Assembly: GCF_012911925.1 (NCBI RefSeq)
Contig: NZ_JAAXKY010000007.1
Location: 28,020-92,019, forward strand
Reading direction: 5' to 3'
DNA: 64,000 nucleotides
Source of the DNA: Pseudonocardia xinjiangensis
GTDB lineage: Bacteria; Actinomycetota; Actinomycetes; Mycobacteriales; Pseudonocardiaceae
Shown here: positions 49,388 through 60,714 of the stretch, in pieces
Layout: each line of letters begins with the position of its first letter
Numbering within the stretch: the first letter of the stretch is position 1
Notes under the pieces: model-generated
Told to the model about the DNA's origin: nothing
Databases searched by the model: none
The model's input: the letters and a program-made list of their open reading frames with translations, nothing else
Made by a program: the position numbers and the translations under genes

Positions 49388-50134
49388 GTGACGGTCGTGG
49401 AGGTGTGCCTGGACGACGTCGCCGGGGCACGGGTCGCCGAGGACGCCGGGGCGGACCGCCTGGAGCTGTGCGCCGGGCTGGCCGAGGGCGGCACGACGCC
49501 CAGCATCGGCACGGTCGAGGCGGTGCTCGGCACGGTCCGCGGCATCGGCGTCAACGTGCTGGTGCGCCCGCGCGGCGGCGACTTCGTCCACACGCCCGAC
49601 GAGGTGGGCGTCATGTGCGCGGACATCCGGGCGGTGACGCGGCTGCGGGCGGGCTCACCGCTGCCCGTGGGGTTCGTGCTCGGCGCCCTGACGCCGGACG
49701 GCGAGGTCGACGTCCCAGTGCTGCGGACAATGCTGGAGGCGTGCGGGGACGCGCCCGTGACCTTCCACCGGGCGTTCGACGCGACCCGGGACCTGGCGGC
49801 CGCACTCGACGTGCTGAGCGGGCTCGGCGTGGCCCGCGTACTCACCTCCGGCGGCCGGGCCACCGCGCTCGACGGTGCCGCCGTGCTCGCCGACCTCGTG
49901 GGGCGCGCCGAGGGGCGCATCACCGTGATGGCGGGCGGGTCAGTCCGGGGCGGGAACGTGGTCGAGATCGTGGACCGCACCGGCGTGCCCGAGGTGCACC
50001 TGCGGGCTCCCGCCGTGGTCCCCGGCCGGAGCCGCCACCGCAACCCGCACCTCGGTTACGACACGGGCGAGCGCACGGTCACCGCCGCCGCACCGATCCT
50101 CGACGTGCGGCGCCGGTTGAAGCGCGCGTTGTGA
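49388..50134 (+). CDS. CutC family TIM-barrel protein
   Basis: 248 aa. VEVCLDDVAGARVAEDAGAD, LELCAGLAEGGTTPSIG and VNVLVRPRGGDFVHTPDEVG are characteristic of CutC. Named for copper homeostasis in E. coli, but that role is disputed, and the TIM barrel resembles an enzyme. Its place at the end of an importer-kinase-peptidase operon, 10 bp after the peptidase stop, favours a catabolic function here. GTG start at 49388. Confidence 0.88.
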   Translation: MTVVEVCLDDVAGARVAEDAGADRLELCAGLAEGGTTPSIGTVEAVLGTVRGIGVNVLVRPRGGDFVHTPDEVGVMCADIRAVTRLRAGSPLPVGFVLGALTPDGEVDVPVLRTMLEACGDAPVTFHRAFDATRDLAAALDVLSGLGVARVLTSGGRATALDGAAVLADLVGRAEGRITVMAGGSVRGGNVVEIVDRTGVPEVHLRAPAVVPGRSRHRNPHLGYDTGERTVTAAAPILDVRRRLKRAL

Positions 50135-50311
50135 ACCGGTGACGTGTCGGGGGCGTCGGTATTGCGGTTATTCGAATATCCCGATGGCGGGCCCGCACGG
50201 ATGTGATTCCGTCCACGTTCATGTGCCGACGGCGGCCCCGCATCCGTTGGAGTTGGCGTGACCGCGGAAAACCCGCGCTGCACACGAGTCACGAATGCAT
50301 GGGGGGTACCG

Positions 50312-51472
50312 ATGGAGGAGAAGTGCCGCGCCGGGTGGCAGCGGACCAGGTGCCGTTACGGCCCGGTTCGTCTGCTCGGCGCCCGCATCCTGCCGCACCA
50401 CCTGCAGTTTCGCGGAACGACGGTCGGCGGGTTGTCCGGCATCGACTACGACACCCGCACCGCTCGATACCTGCTCGTGAGTGACGACCGGTCCGTTCTC
50501 GCACCGGCGCGCTTCTACACCGCGCAGATCGAACTCGATGCCGGCGGACTGCACGACATCGTCCTGACGGGGGTGACATTCTTCCGACGGCCGGACGGAA
50601 AGGCTTATCCGTCCCTCGACGAATGGGGACCCGAGCAGTTCGGCTTCCCGCCGGCCGACCGCGGCGTCTTCGGGACCGTGGATCCCGAGGAGATCCGGGT
50701 GGACCCGCGCACCGGCTACATGCTGTGGAGCCAGGAGGGGATCCTCGCCGAGTCCGGTGCGGGCGAGCGCATCGTGGTCGACCCGGCGCTGCGCATCTCG
50801 ACCCCCGACGGGTGCTTCGTCCGCGACCTCCCGGTCCCGTGCACCGAGCTGTACTCGGGAGGGCCGGGCCCGAGGCAGGACCGCGCCATCGAGAGCGTCA
50901 CGTACGCCGGCCACGGCAACCTGGTCGTCTCGGTACTGGAGGACCCGCTGCTGGTGGACGGGCCCGAGCCCACGGTGCTGGCGGGCGGTCTGACGAGGAT
51001 GACCGTGCAGTCGTCGGAGGGGAAGATCCTCGCGCAGTACGCATACGAGCTCGACCCCCTTCCCCCGGGGCCCGATGGCACGGCGGCCGACGGCAACACC
51101 GGGGTGTCGTCGATCCTCGCCTGCGACCCGGGCACCTCCACCCGCTTCCTCGTCCTCGAGCGGGCTTTCGTGGCCGGCCGGGGCAACAGGGTCCGCGTCT
51201 ACGAGGCCGACGTCTCGCGCGCCACCGACGTGCTCGCTGCGCCGTCGCTGGTCGGGGCTCCGATCACGCCTGCGCGCAAGACACTGCTCGTCGACCTCGC
51301 CGACATGGGGCTCGACCGGCTCGAGAACATCGAGGGCATGACCTGGGGACCGGACGTGTGCACCGGCGAGCGGACCCTGGTCCTGGTCAGCGACGACAAC
51401 TTCTCCGCCACCCAGCGCACGCAGGTCATCGCGCTCGCCATGGCCCGCGCGGGCGGCACCCGGGCGGCCTGA
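50312..51472 (+). CDS. Phytase-like esterase-domain protein
   Basis: 386 aa from ATG 50312 (GTG 50258 would add 18). A phytase-like beta-propeller (PF13449-like): GGLSGIDYDTRTARYLLVSD, PEEIRVDPRTGYMLWSQEG, DRAIESVTYAGHGNLVVSVL and LENIEGMTWGPDVCTGERTL. Usually exported, but no signal peptide is visible, which is odd. It may hydrolyse a phosphate ester. A GGGGGG site precedes the ATG. It is separated from cutC by 177 bp and may have its own promoter. Confidence 0.78.
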   Translation: MEEKCRAGWQRTRCRYGPVRLLGARILPHHLQFRGTTVGGLSGIDYDTRTARYLLVSDDRSVLAPARFYTAQIELDAGGLHDIVLTGVTFFRRPDGKAYPSLDEWGPEQFGFPPADRGVFGTVDPEEIRVDPRTGYMLWSQEGILAESGAGERIVVDPALRISTPDGCFVRDLPVPCTELYSGGPGPRQDRAIESVTYAGHGNLVVSVLEDPLLVDGPEPTVLAGGLTRMTVQSSEGKILAQYAYELDPLPPGPDGTAADGNTGVSSILACDPGTSTRFLVLERAFVAGRGNRVRVYEADVSRATDVLAAPSLVGAPITPARKTLLVDLADMGLDRLENIEGMTWGPDVCTGERTLVLVSDDNFSATQRTQVIALAMARAGGTRAA

Positions 51473-51487
51473 CGCTCCGGTGCGCCG

Positions 51488-52639
51488 TCAGGTGCGGCTC
51501 TCCCCGCCACCTGACGGCGGCTGGATGCGGATCACCCGGTCGTCGCTGGGCACGGGAGCGCCGCCCGCCTTGTTGACGGTGCCCAGCCAGAGCAGGCCGT
51601 CCGGAGCCAGGGCAGCCGCCGACAGCCGGCCGTAGGTGCCGGTGAGCATCTTCTCGGGGGTGCCGGTGAACACCGCGTTCTCGCCGGGATGCAGCACGAA
51701 CAGTGCCGCGGCCCCGGTCAGCGCGATCGCGACCATCCCCGGCTGGGCCACACACCCGGCGACGCCGGGGCGGTCGGGCCAGGTCCAGGCCGGGGCGGGA
51801 AGCGGGCCCGGCACCACCAGGTGCAGCACGTCCTGGGTGCCGGTCCGGTCGGTCACCCAGGCCATCGTGGTCACGGGGTCGGTGCAGATCCCGGCAGGCG
51901 CCCGCAGCCCCGAGCTGAGCACGCGCGATCCGGGATCCGGGTTGCCCTCCGCCGGCCGGCCCAGCGTGTCGATGCGCAGCAGCTTGCCGGCGAGCGAGCC
52001 CGGCACCGCCGGGTCGCCCCCCGCGTCGCCCGTGGCCACCAGCAGCGACCCGTCGACGTCCACGCCGAGCGCCCCGCCGTTGTTGCGGGGCCCGCGGGGG
52101 ATGCCGGTGAGCACGGGCTTGGGCGCCTCCCCCGGGGCGATCCGCAGCACGCGGTTGTCCTCGCGCGTGGTGGCGTAGGCGTAGACGAGCTGGTCCTCCT
52201 TGTACGACGGCGAGAGGACGAGGCCGGTGAGACCACCGCCGCCGCTCGCGTCGACCGGGACGGTGGTGACCAGTACCGGGTCGGAGCCCCGCTGTACCCG
52301 CAGCACGCGCCCGGTGGCCCGCTCGGCCACGAGCGCCGACCGGCCGTCGGGCAGCACCGCGATCGCGCCGACGGGCTCCAGGCACGTGGCCACGACCTGC
52401 GGGTCGGGGTCGACGCAGCCGCCGGGCGGCTGGGGCGAGCCGGGCTGCCCGGCGCTGCCCCCCGGTGGCGGTGCCGGTGGCTGGGAGGGTTCGGGGACCA
52501 CCGGCGGACCGCCGAGCTCACCCGCGCCCTCCACCTGCTCCCGCCACTCCCGCGGGCCCTGGTCGGGGAACGTCGCGCACCCGGCCAGCAGCAGGCCCAG
52601 CAACGCCGTCGCCGCCGCCCGCCGCACCCGTCCTCCCAC
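51488..52639 (-). CDS. LppZ-like lipoprotein, PQQ-dependent glucose/sorbosone dehydrogenase family
   Basis: 383 aa. Lipobox LLLAGC (ALLGLLLAGCATFPDQ), a Pro/Gly linker, then a beta-propeller with IAVLPDGRSALVAERATGRV, LTGLVLSPSYKEDQLVYAYA and PRGPRNNGGALGVDVDG. The propeller belongs to the soluble glucose dehydrogenase group, but enzymatic activity is not proven for mycobacterial LppZ (Rv3006), its likely counterpart. GTG 52639 is preferred because TAGCCT (52652-52647) lies 7 nt upstream; GTG 52660 is the alternative. Confidence 0.82.
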   Translation of the reverse strand: MGGRVRRAAATALLGLLLAGCATFPDQGPREWREQVEGAGELGGPPVVPEPSQPPAPPPGGSAGQPGSPQPPGGCVDPDPQVVATCLEPVGAIAVLPDGRSALVAERATGRVLRVQRGSDPVLVTTVPVDASGGGGLTGLVLSPSYKEDQLVYAYATTREDNRVLRIAPGEAPKPVLTGIPRGPRNNGGALGVDVDGSLLVATGDAGGDPAVPGSLAGKLLRIDTLGRPAEGNPDPGSRVLSSGLRAPAGICTDPVTTMAWVTDRTGTQDVLHLVVPGPLPAPAWTWPDRPGVAGCVAQPGMVAIALTGAAALFVLHPGENAVFTGTPEKMLTGTYGRLSAAALAPDGLLWLGTVNKAGGAPVPSDDRVIRIQPPSGGGESRT

Positions 52640-52720
52640 GCGGCCCAGGCTATGCGGCACGGGGTGAGCGGCCCGTGAACGGTGCCCGCCACCTCTCCGG
52701 CCGGACATTAGGGTCGGGAC

Positions 52721-53638
52721 ATGGGCGACATCGTTGTTCTGGTTCCGCACGACGAGGGGATGTCGGCTCTCGCCGATGTCCCCGGCATCTCCCCGGTGCG
52801 GTACGACGTCGACGGCGAGCTTCCCGAGGCCGCCGAGACCGCACAGGTACTGGTCCCCGACTTCCTGGCGACACAGGAGGCCGTGGCCATGACGGCGAAG
52901 CTGCCGAACCTGCAGCTTGTCCAGCTCCTCTCGGCGGGGGCGGAGCACTGGGTCGGCCGGCTCCCCGACGGAGTCGCGCTGTCGGACTGCCGGGGCGCCC
53001 ACGGGGGCGCCACCGCGGAGTGGGTCGTCGCGGTCCTCCTCGCCGTGTACCGCGACCTCCCGCGCTTCGTCCGCGCGCAGGACGAGCGACGCTGGGACTA
53101 CCACTACACCGAGGAGCTGGCCGGCAAGCGCGTGCTCGTGGTGGGTGCGGGGGACGTCGCCGAGAACACGGCGCGCCGCCTGGCCCCGTTCGACGTGGAC
53201 GTCACGCTCGTGGGCCGCACGGCCAGGACGGGCGTACACGGCATCGACGAGGTGCACGACCTGCTGCCCCACCACGACGCCTGCGTGGTGATCGTGCCCC
53301 TCACCGACGACACCCGCGGGCTCGTCGACGCCCGGTTCCTCGCCGCGATGCCCGACGGGGCGGTGCTGGTCAACGCGGCACGCGGCCCCGTCGCCGACAC
53401 CGACGCGCTCACCGCCGAGCTGACGAGCGGGCGGCTGCGCGGCGCGCTCGACGTGACGGATCCGGAGCCGCTGCCCGCTGACCATCCACTGTGGACGGCT
53501 CCGGGGCTGCTGATCACGCCGCACGTCGGCGGCAGCGTCCCGAACACGATGCGGCGCGCCTACGAGGTGGTGGCCGAGCAGCTCGGTGCGTACGCGCGGG
53601 GTGAGCGGCCGCCGAACCTCGTCGAGAACGGGTACTGA
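52721..53638 (+). CDS. D-2-hydroxyacid dehydrogenase family protein
   Basis: 305 aa. The NAD-binding loop reads VLVVGAGDVAENTARRL, where the third Gly of GxGxxG is Ala. The catalytic Arg (NAARGPVADTD), Glu (DPEPLPADHP) and His (ITPHVGGSVP) are present. No ACT domain, so it is not SerA; it may reduce a glyoxylate- or hydroxypyruvate-like substrate. TAGGGT (52709-52714) lies 6 nt before the ATG, suggesting a leaderless mRNA. Divergent from the LppZ-like gene. Confidence 0.87.
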   Translation: MGDIVVLVPHDEGMSALADVPGISPVRYDVDGELPEAAETAQVLVPDFLATQEAVAMTAKLPNLQLVQLLSAGAEHWVGRLPDGVALSDCRGAHGGATAEWVVAVLLAVYRDLPRFVRAQDERRWDYHYTEELAGKRVLVVGAGDVAENTARRLAPFDVDVTLVGRTARTGVHGIDEVHDLLPHHDACVVIVPLTDDTRGLVDARFLAAMPDGAVLVNAARGPVADTDALTAELTSGRLRGALDVTDPEPLPADHPLWTAPGLLITPHVGGSVPNTMRRAYEVVAEQLGAYARGERPPNLVENGY

Positions 53639-53699
53639 TCCCGCGAATCCGCCGTCGCCACCTGGGCGAACGTGCCGTTGGGGACTAATCTCCCTGCGC

Positions 53700-54308
53700 A
53701 TGACCGACCAGCCGACGTCGATACTCCCCGGTTCGGGCCGCAGCGGTTTCGGTGGGTCGGAGCCGGGCGACACCCGCCCCACCCGCAGGCCACTGACCTG
53801 GAACGGCGGCACCGACGTCGGGCTGCTGATCCTGCGGTTCGCCGTGGGTGGCACGTTCTTCGCCCACGGGATGCAGAAGGTCTTCGGGATGTGGGACGGG
53901 CCGGGCGTCGCGGGGTTCGCCCGCCTGCTCGACCGGTTCGGCTACCAGCAGACCACCACCCTGTCCTGGGTCACCGGGATCGTCGAGCTGGTGGCCGGGG
54001 CGTTCGTGGTGCTGGGGGTGGTCACACCGCTCGCGGCCGCAGCCCTGCTCGCCATCAAGATCAACGCGGTGCTCGTCAAGATGGCGAGCGGGTTCTTCAT
54101 CGCTTCGGCCGCGGGGGCCGACGCCGTGGAGCTGGACGTCGTGCTCGGGCTCGCGGCCGCCGCGCTCATCTTCACCGGGCCGGGACGGATCGCACTGGAC
54201 AACGGCCGCACCTGGCACCGCCGCCCCGCCCCGTGGGGCGTGCTCGCGCTGATCGTGGGTGTGGCGGCGGGCGTGCTGGTGTTCGTCCTGCTCCGTACCC
54301 CCGTGTGA
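53700..54308 (+). CDS. DoxX family membrane protein
   Basis: 202 aa with four helices starting VGLLILRFAVGGTFFAHGMQ, then WVTGIVELVAGAFVVLGVVT, a helix pair and a final LIVGVAAGVLVFVLL. The DoxX family is linked to redox balance; in M. tuberculosis the counterpart Rv3005c belongs to a complex with SodA and SseA. TAATCT (53686-53691) is 8 nt before the ATG, indicating leaderless expression. Hairpin repeat copy 3 starts 4 bp after its stop. Confidence 0.87.
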   Translation: MTDQPTSILPGSGRSGFGGSEPGDTRPTRRPLTWNGGTDVGLLILRFAVGGTFFAHGMQKVFGMWDGPGVAGFARLLDRFGYQQTTTLSWVTGIVELVAGAFVVLGVVTPLAAAALLAIKINAVLVKMASGFFIASAAGADAVELDVVLGLAAAALIFTGPGRIALDNGRTWHRRPAPWGVLALIVGVAAGVLVFVLLRTPV

Positions 54309-54311
54309 CGG

Positions 54312-54366
54312 GTTCAGGAAAGCCACTTTCCTGCCCTCTGCGGGCCTGAAAGTGGCTTTCCTGAAC
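54312..54366. repeat. 55-bp hairpin repeat, copy 3
   Basis: Arms 54312-54330 and 54348-54366 pair perfectly over 19 bp. The centre is identical to copy 2. It starts 4 bp after the doxX-like stop and lies between convergent doxX-like and ilvD genes, so it could stop transcription from both sides. Confidence 0.9.
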
Positions 54367-54377
54367 TTCGGGGGGTC

Positions 54378-56228
54378 CTACGGGACCCGGCGGACCGCTC
54401 CCGTGTGGGCGCTCGTGGCCAGTGCCGCGTAGGCGCGCAGCGCCTTGCTCACCTGGCGGTCCCGGTCCTTCGGCTGCCACGGGCGCTCGGAGGCGTCCAT
54501 CTTGGCCCGGCGCTCGGCCAGCACCTCGTCGGCGACCTGCACCTCGAGCGTCCGGCTCCGGACGTCGATCAGCACCGTGTCGCCGTCCTCGATCAGGCCG
54601 ATGACACCACCGGCGGCGGCCTCGGGGGAGATGTGCCCCACCGAGATGCCGCTCGAGCCGCCGGAGAAGCGGCCGTCGGTGATCAGGGCGCACTTCGCGC
54701 CGAGGCCCGCCCCCTTGAGGAACGCGGTGGGGTGCAGCATCTCCTGCATCCCCGGCCCGCCCGCGGGGCCCTCGTAGCGCACCACGAGCACGTCACCGGG
54801 CTGGATCTGCTTGGTGAGGATCACCGACACGGCCTCCTCCTGGCTCTCCACCACGCGGGCGGGGCCGGAGAAGCGCCAGATGTCCTCGGGGATGCCGGCG
54901 GTCTTGATGACGGCCCCGTCGGGCGCGATGTTGCCGCGCAGCACGGCGAGGCCGCCGTCGGCGGTGTAGGCGTGCTCGGCGTCGCGGATGCACCCGCCCG
55001 CCGCGTCGGTGTCGAGCGAGGACCAGCGGTTCTCCGTGGAGAACGCCTCCGTGGTGCGCACCCCGCCCGGTGCCGCGTGGTACAGCTCCACGGCCTTCTC
55101 CGACGGCGCCTGCGCGCGGACGTCCCACTCGGAGAGCCACTCCCGCATCGACGGGGAGTGCACCGTGTGCACGTCCTCGTTGAGCAGGCCGGCCCGCCAC
55201 AGCTCGCCCAGGATGGCGGGGATGCCGCCGGCGCGGTGGACGTCCTCCATGTGGTAGTTCGAGTTGGGCGACACCTTCGACAGGCACGGCACCCGCCGCG
55301 ACACCGCGTCGATCGCCTCCAGGTCGAAGTCGATCTCGCCCTCCTGCGCGGCGGCGAGGATGTGCAGCACGGTGTTGGTGGAGCCGCCCATGGCCACGTC
55401 GAGCGCCATCGCGTTCTCGAACGCCTTGCGGGTGGCGATCGACCGCGGCAGCACGGAGGCGTCGTCCTCGGCGTACCAGCGCTTCGCGAGCGCCATCACC
55501 GTGCGGCCCGCCTCGAGGAACAGCTCGCGGCGGGCGGCGTGCGTGGCCAGGGTGGAGCCGTTGCCGGGCAGGGCGAGCCCGAGCGCCTCGGTGAGGCAGT
55601 TCATCGAGTTGGCGGTGAACATCCCGGAGCAGGAGCCGCACGTCGGGCACGCCGAACGCTCGACGAGGTCCAGGCCGCTGTCGTCCACCTGCGGCGAGGC
55701 GGACGCCGAGATCGCCGTGATGAGGTCGGTGGGCGCCTGGGCCACCCCGTCGACGACGACGGCCTTCCCGGCCTCCATCGGGCCGCCGGAGACGAACACG
55801 GTGGGGATGTTCAGCCGCATCGCCGCGTTCAGCATGCCGGGGGTGATCTTGTCGCAGTTCGAGATGCAGACCAGCGCGTCGGCGGCGTGGCCGTTGACCA
55901 TGTACTCGACGGCGTCGGCGATCACCTCGCGGCTGGGCAGCGAGTAGAGCATGCCGCCGTGGCCCATGGCGATGCCGTCGTCGACGGCGATCGTGTGGAA
56001 CTCCCGCGCCACGCCGCCCGCCTCGCGGATGGCTCCCGCGACGAGGTCGCCGAGGTCCTTGAGGTGCACGTGCCCGGGCACGAACTGCGTGTAGGAGTTG
56101 GCGATGGCGACGATCGGCCTGCCGAAGTCGTCGTCGGTCATGCCGGTGGCGCGCCAGAGCGAACGTGCTCCGGCGGCGTTGCGGCCGTGGGTGGTGACGC
56201 GGGAACGCAGAGCCGGCATCGGGCTCAC
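54378..56228 (-). CDS. ilvD: Dihydroxy-acid dehydratase
   Basis: 616 aa, normal length. Fe-S cluster Cys in [13 protein letters not shown] and [19 protein letters not shown], with the N-terminal [20 protein letters not shown]. It makes the 2-keto acids of valine and isoleucine. ATG at 56228 or 56219; the first overlaps the PH-protein stop. In M. tuberculosis ilvD is elsewhere, so its location beside ilvBNC here is a difference. Convergent to the DoxX gene. Confidence 0.95.
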   Translation of the reverse strand: MSPMPALRSRVTTHGRNAAGARSLWRATGMTDDDFGRPIVAIANSYTQFVPGHVHLKDLGDLVAGAIREAGGVAREFHTIAVDDGIAMGHGGMLYSLPSREVIADAVEYMVNGHAADALVCISNCDKITPGMLNAAMRLNIPTVFVSGGPMEAGKAVVVDGVAQAPTDLITAISASASPQVDDSGLDLVERSACPTCGSCSGMFTANSMNCLTEALGLALPGNGSTLATHAARRELFLEAGRTVMALAKRWYAEDDASVLPRSIATRKAFENAMALDVAMGGSTNTVLHILAAAQEGEIDFDLEAIDAVSRRVPCLSKVSPNSNYHMEDVHRAGGIPAILGELWRAGLLNEDVHTVHSPSMREWLSEWDVRAQAPSEKAVELYHAAPGGVRTTEAFSTENRWSSLDTDAAGGCIRDAEHAYTADGGLAVLRGNIAPDGAVIKTAGIPEDIWRFSGPARVVESQEEAVSVILTKQIQPGDVLVVRYEGPAGGPGMQEMLHPTAFLKGAGLGAKCALITDGRFSGGSSGISVGHISPEAAAGGVIGLIEDGDTVLIDVRSRTLEVQVADEVLAERRAKMDASERPWQPKDRDRQVSKALRAYAALATSAHTGAVRRVP

Positions 56229-56638
56229 TCTCCAGCCGGGTCGGGCAGCCTGCCACCGCTGACGGCGGCGAGCTGGGGCAGGTCTCGGACTCCGACGGCC
56301 GGGAGCGGTAGCTCGGCACCGTCGGCCAGCACCGCGCTGACCCCGGCGCGACCCCGCAGTCGTGAGCGGTGGCCGAGGCGCAGCGAGCTGATCTCAGGCC
56401 ACGGTACGCGCCGGCCGCCGACGATCCGGCGGATGGTCAGCGCGTCCGGATCGGCGACGGTGCGCACCCGCAGCGTCCGTACGATCATCGCGATCGGTAC
56501 GAGGTACACCAGCCACAGGAACGGGCCGGAGGCCGCGAACGGCGTGGCGCACACCGCGATCCCGATCGCCGCGAGGTTGGTCAGCGGCGAGATGCGGAAG
56601 ACAGCGCGGGGGGTTGGCTCGTCGCCGGTGGTGCTCAC
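56225..56638 (-). CDS. PH-domain membrane protein (Cfp6-like)
   Basis: 137 aa. Two hydrophobic segments ([32 protein letters not shown]) precede a bacterial PH domain ending [20 protein letters not shown]. It matches Rv3004 (cfp6), which also lies beside ilvB. The GTG or ATG start region is uncertain; its stop overlaps the ilvD start. Function unknown. Confidence 0.8.
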   Translation of the reverse strand: MSTTGDEPTPRAVFRISPLTNLAAIGIAVCATPFAASGPFLWLVYLVPIAMIVRTLRVRTVADPDALTIRRIVGGRRVPWPEISSLRLGHRSRLRGRAGVSAVLADGAELPLPAVGVRDLPQLAAVSGGRLPDPAGE

Positions 56639-56770
56639 CCGGCCATCGTCTCATCCGGGACCGATCCCCACCTGCGGGTGGGCGGTCGGGTCCGGGCTCG
56701 CCGGTATTCGGACAACCGGGCCCGGACCGTCGGAGGCGTCCCACCATCTGGTACATCGGTCCCAGGAAAT

Positions 56771-56800
56771 TTGACGCCTCGACCGGCGGGCGTCTAGCGT
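56771..56800 (+). promoter_or_regulatory. ilvB-operon promoter
   Basis: TTGACG (56771-56776) and TAGCGT (56795-56800) are separated by 18 bp, a good vegetative promoter. The predicted transcription start lies at or next to the leader-peptide ATG (56808). Confidence 0.6.
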
Positions 56801-56807
56801 CCCGGTC

Positions 56808-56855
56808 ATGTCAGCCGTCCGGGTGCTCGTACTTCGCAGGCGCGTCCACGCCTGA
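56808..56855 (+). CDS. ilvB leader peptide, 15 aa
   Basis: Reads MSAVRVLVLRRRVHA, with Val-Arg-Val-Leu-Val-Leu at its core, so its translation reports valine and leucine charging. A rho-independent terminator hairpin follows 25 bp after its stop. Attenuators of this kind control ilvB operons in actinobacteria. The ATG is 7 nt after TAGCGT, so the peptide is likely translated from a leaderless end. Confidence 0.75.
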   Translation: MSAVRVLVLRRRVHA

Positions 56856-56880
56856 GCGAGCCCTCGGTCGTCGACGCGCC

Positions 56881-56916
56881 ACCCTCGTTCCGCCTCCCGG
56901 CGGTCGGGGGTTTTTT
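56881..56916 (+). terminator. Attenuator terminator before ilvB
   Basis: ACCCTCG pairs with CGGGGGT (one wobble) and CCGCC with GGCGG, giving a stem of about 12 bp around TCCC, followed by TTTTTT (56911-56916). It is the only hairpin with a T-tract in the window, and it lies between the leader peptide and ilvB. Confidence 0.8.
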
Positions 56917-56950
56917 CATGTCTGGCCCCAACTCCCGGAGCTGACCGTAG

Positions 56951-60452
<3,502 letters not shown>

Positions 60453-60467
60453 GCCGCAGGAGCCGTT

Positions 60468-60520
60468 CGCGCGAGCGGTGCTCTCGACCGGTGGATCCGG
60501 TCGGGAGCGCCGCCCGCGCG
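60468..60520. terminator. Long hairpin after ilvC
   Basis: A 24-position stem (60468-60491 with 60497-60520) around TGGAT, with one mismatch (A at 60474) and two wobble pairs. Its place after the last ilvBNC gene and before the serA promoter fits a strong intrinsic terminator without a T-tract. Confidence 0.75.
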
Positions 60521-60714
60521 CCGGAGCCCGGTTAACGCAGCCCGGCCCTGGTGCGAGTGCGATCGTGCCGATGGTTCGTCCCGAGGGTGGGCTGCCCCTA
60601 CCGTTCGTCCTGTTCAGCGTGTTGCACCGCCCACGCCGCCGGCCCACCGGTCGTGGAGCGCAACTACCATCGGGCACGTACCCAGCCGCCGATCCGGGGA
60701 GCACTGCAACCGTC

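Noticed and set aside
50135..50311. Possible terminator or small gene between cutC and the phytase-like gene
   Set aside because: Only a 10-bp GCGGGCCCGC palindrome, which is expected by chance at this GC content.
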